A stretch of 28,550 bases of DNA from a virus. The position numbers and the translations under genes are program-made. Where the stretch lies: positions 1-28,550 of the IMG/VR virus record IMGVR_UViG_3300046836_000375. One strand, written 5' to 3'. Positions 27,217 to 28,550 of the stretch are shown here, piece after piece; positions within the stretch are counted from its first letter, which is position 1, and the number at the start of each line of letters is the position of its first letter. The notes under the pieces are model-generated. The model saw nothing but the letters and a program-made list of their open reading frames with translations. It had not been told where the DNA came from and did no database searches.

Positions 27217-28550
27217 TTACCCCAGGAAAAAGCAATCGCCGGCCGCGGCCGGATTGCCGACCATGGCCCGATTCATGGCATTGAATAGAGCGCTCGCCGG
27301 ATCGATTTTTTGTAAGCCGGCGCCCGTCGTTTCCTTGCGTGGAAAAATATTTTCGTTGGCATCCTCGCGCACCATGACATTCGAAATCGCCCAGGTCAGA
27401 ACTGGGTTTGCGTCATGGTGAAAACGCCCCGAAAGCACCGCGGCCTCGAGCTCTTTCATGGCCGGCGAAAGATATTGGACCGTTTGCGGTATGGAAATCA
27501 CCACGTCGTTGGCCGTACGCGCGGCGAGCTCTTGCTGCATCTGCAACGCCGACCACGGGTCGAACGCAATAGCGACAAATTGAAAGCGCTCGAGCTCATC
27601 CTCGATTTCGCGCTGAATCTTCGGCAATTGAATTTCCGGCCCGTCGTGAGCAACCAGGGCGCCGGCGTGTACCCATTTTTCGTAATGGGGATGCCGCGTA
27701 TCTAGCGCTCGATCGCGCGGCACGTAACTGCGCGCGAAAACGTAATAATGCCGGATCCCCTCTTCGTCGCGAATAAAAACCTTGACGCGACTCGCCAAAT
27801 CAATTTTGGCGGCCAGGTCGGCGCCCTCGTAACACGGTTCATGGCGAAAATCGTCCACGCGCAAACTGGCATCTCCGCACCGGCGCCAGGCTTCCATATT
27901 CATCCAGGCGCGCCGCGCGTTCACCCAACAATCGAAATGTTTGGTCTTAACCGTGGCCTGTTTGTGCGCCGACTGCATCGCCTCTCGTTGTTGCGAGCGC
28001 AGAAACTCCAGCGAAACCGACACGCCGGCGTTGGGATTCGCCTTGAAAATGCCGGCATCGGTTTTCCATTCTTCCTCTTCATCAAGAGTAAAAATCAGCA
28101 CAAAGAAACGATCGTTCTCGAGCGTACCCTCGAGAACCTGCTGCGCCTCTTGTTGCATGATGTAACACGGTCCCTCAATCAACGAGCCCGCGGTTGTGAT
28201 AACCATAATCAACGGTTGTTGACGGGCGCCCGTGCCTGTCTCCATCGTTTCTAAGAGCTCGGGCGTCGAATGCTCGTGATACTCGTCGATAATCGCGCAC
28301 GACGGGCTCGCACCGTCGCCCGGTTTGCCGATAACGGCCTCAAATCGTGAGTAATCGGCATCGATAAGCAAACTCTTTGCGTTGATAGTCACGCCAAAAT
28401 ATTGCTGTAATTCCGGCGTTTTCTGCGCCATCAACCAGGCCGGCCGAAATACTTCCCAGGCCTGTTTTTCAGTCGTGGCGCCGGAATAGACCTCGGCGCC
28501 GTATTCCCCGTCGGCCGCAAACATGTATAGGCCCACCGCGGCGGCCCATG
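27217..28550 (-). CDS. terL: Terminase large subunit, C-terminal part (cut by right edge)
   Basis: About 444 residues are visible; the frame is open to the last base, so the N-terminus with the Walker A ATP site lies outside. The first visible residues (WAAAVGLYMFAADGEYGAEV) correspond to the helix just after Walker A. Walker B is CAIIDEYHEH, the coupling motif is VITTAGS, and the RNase H-like nuclease has acidic residues in YEGADLAAKIDLAS, IAFDPWSAL and DPASALFNAMNRA. This is the HK97/Terminase_1 type that packages DNA and cuts at genome ends. It precedes the portal gene by 35 bp. Confidence 0.95.
   Translation of the reverse strand, partial: WAAAVGLYMFAADGEYGAEVYSGATTEKQAWEVFRPAWLMAQKTPELQQYFGVTINAKSLLIDADYSRFEAVIGKPGDGASPSCAIIDEYHEHSTPELLETMETGTGARQQPLIMVITTAGSLIEGPCYIMQQEAQQVLEGTLENDRFFVLIFTLDEEEEWKTDAGIFKANPNAGVSVSLEFLRSQQREAMQSAHKQATVKTKHFDCWVNARRAWMNMEAWRRCGDASLRVDDFRHEPCYEGADLAAKIDLASRVKVFIRDEEGIRHYYVFARSYVPRDRALDTRHPHYEKWVHAGALVAHDGPEIQLPKIQREIEDELERFQFVAIAFDPWSALQMQQELAARTANDVVISIPQTVQYLSPAMKELEAAVLSGRFHHDANPVLTWAISNVMVREDANENIFPRKETTGAGLQKIDPASALFNAMNRAMVGNPAAAGDCFFLG

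Noticed and set aside
1-28550. High frequency of GAGCTC, CTCGAG, GGCGCC and GCCGGC palindromes
   Set aside because: Many lie in frame as Glu-Leu, Leu-Glu or Gly-Ala codon pairs in GC-rich genes, so codon preference is enough to explain them.
1-28550. tRNA or rRNA genes
   Set aside because: No stretch with a recognisable tRNA TPsiC/anticodon arrangement or rRNA sequence was noticed by eye; a dedicated scan was not possible.

Overview
The window is one continuous stretch of a tailed, temperate double-stranded DNA phage. It has a long non-contractile-type tail (siphovirus-like) and an HK97-type head. Almost every gene reads leftward (minus strand). The exceptions are the tyrosine integrase (3084-4484) and a very small ribbon-helix-helix regulator (7014-7178). 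Base composition is GC-rich, genes are tightly packed, stop and start codons often overlap by 4 nt (ATGA or GTGA), and Shine-Dalgarno sequences are strong. The host cannot be named from the sequence. An integrase with a cysteine-rich insert before the HxxR motif reminds me of integrases in soil Acidobacteriota genomes, but that is only a weak hint.

Right to left, in transcription order, the late region holds: terminase large subunit (cut by the right edge), portal, prohead protease with an unusual cysteine-rich tail, major capsid protein, a small protein, gp6-like connector, head closure, tail completion, tail tube, two tail assembly chaperones, an HK97 gp10-like protein, two small membrane proteins, tape measure, three tail-tip proteins (distal tail, hub, NlpC/P60-like peptidase), and a large J-like host-specificity protein. 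The order from tail tube to J-like protein matches the lambda / gene-transfer-agent tail-tip module. It ends in a receptor-binding cassette: a collagen-like fibre protein, a fibre with an SGNH/sialate-esterase-like domain, a LamG-like protein and one unknown protein. The core of this cassette (about 7.9-11.6 kb) looks AT-richer than its surroundings, as expected for an exchangeable host-range module.

A 422-bp control region (6592-7013) with repeated TCGAA boxes separates the RHH gene from a leftward early operon (5995-6591, a 34-residue membrane peptide, 5455-5859), which ends at a clear intrinsic terminator (5401-5430). Next come a small gene, an excisionase-like gene and the convergent integrase. 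A 308-bp AT-rich region with repeated GTTGTAGAGT boxes lies upstream of int. To the left is a second leftward operon of zinc-knuckle proteins, a 23-residue coupled ORF, a protein that faintly resembles Cas7/RAMP folds, a winged-helix-like protein, a broken MazG-like gene, and the start of another early gene cut by the left edge. Phage genes lie on both sides of int, so the sequence is in phage (non-integrated or circular) order, or the attachment site is not beside int.

The most unusual features are a 125-bp intergenic tract made entirely of degenerate GGCNN pentamers (777-901), the 13-cysteine insert inside the integrase catalytic domain, the cysteine-rich tail on the prohead protease, the possible RAMP-like protein, and two small genes easily missed by gene callers. 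No repressor, endolysin or small terminase was recognised in the window.
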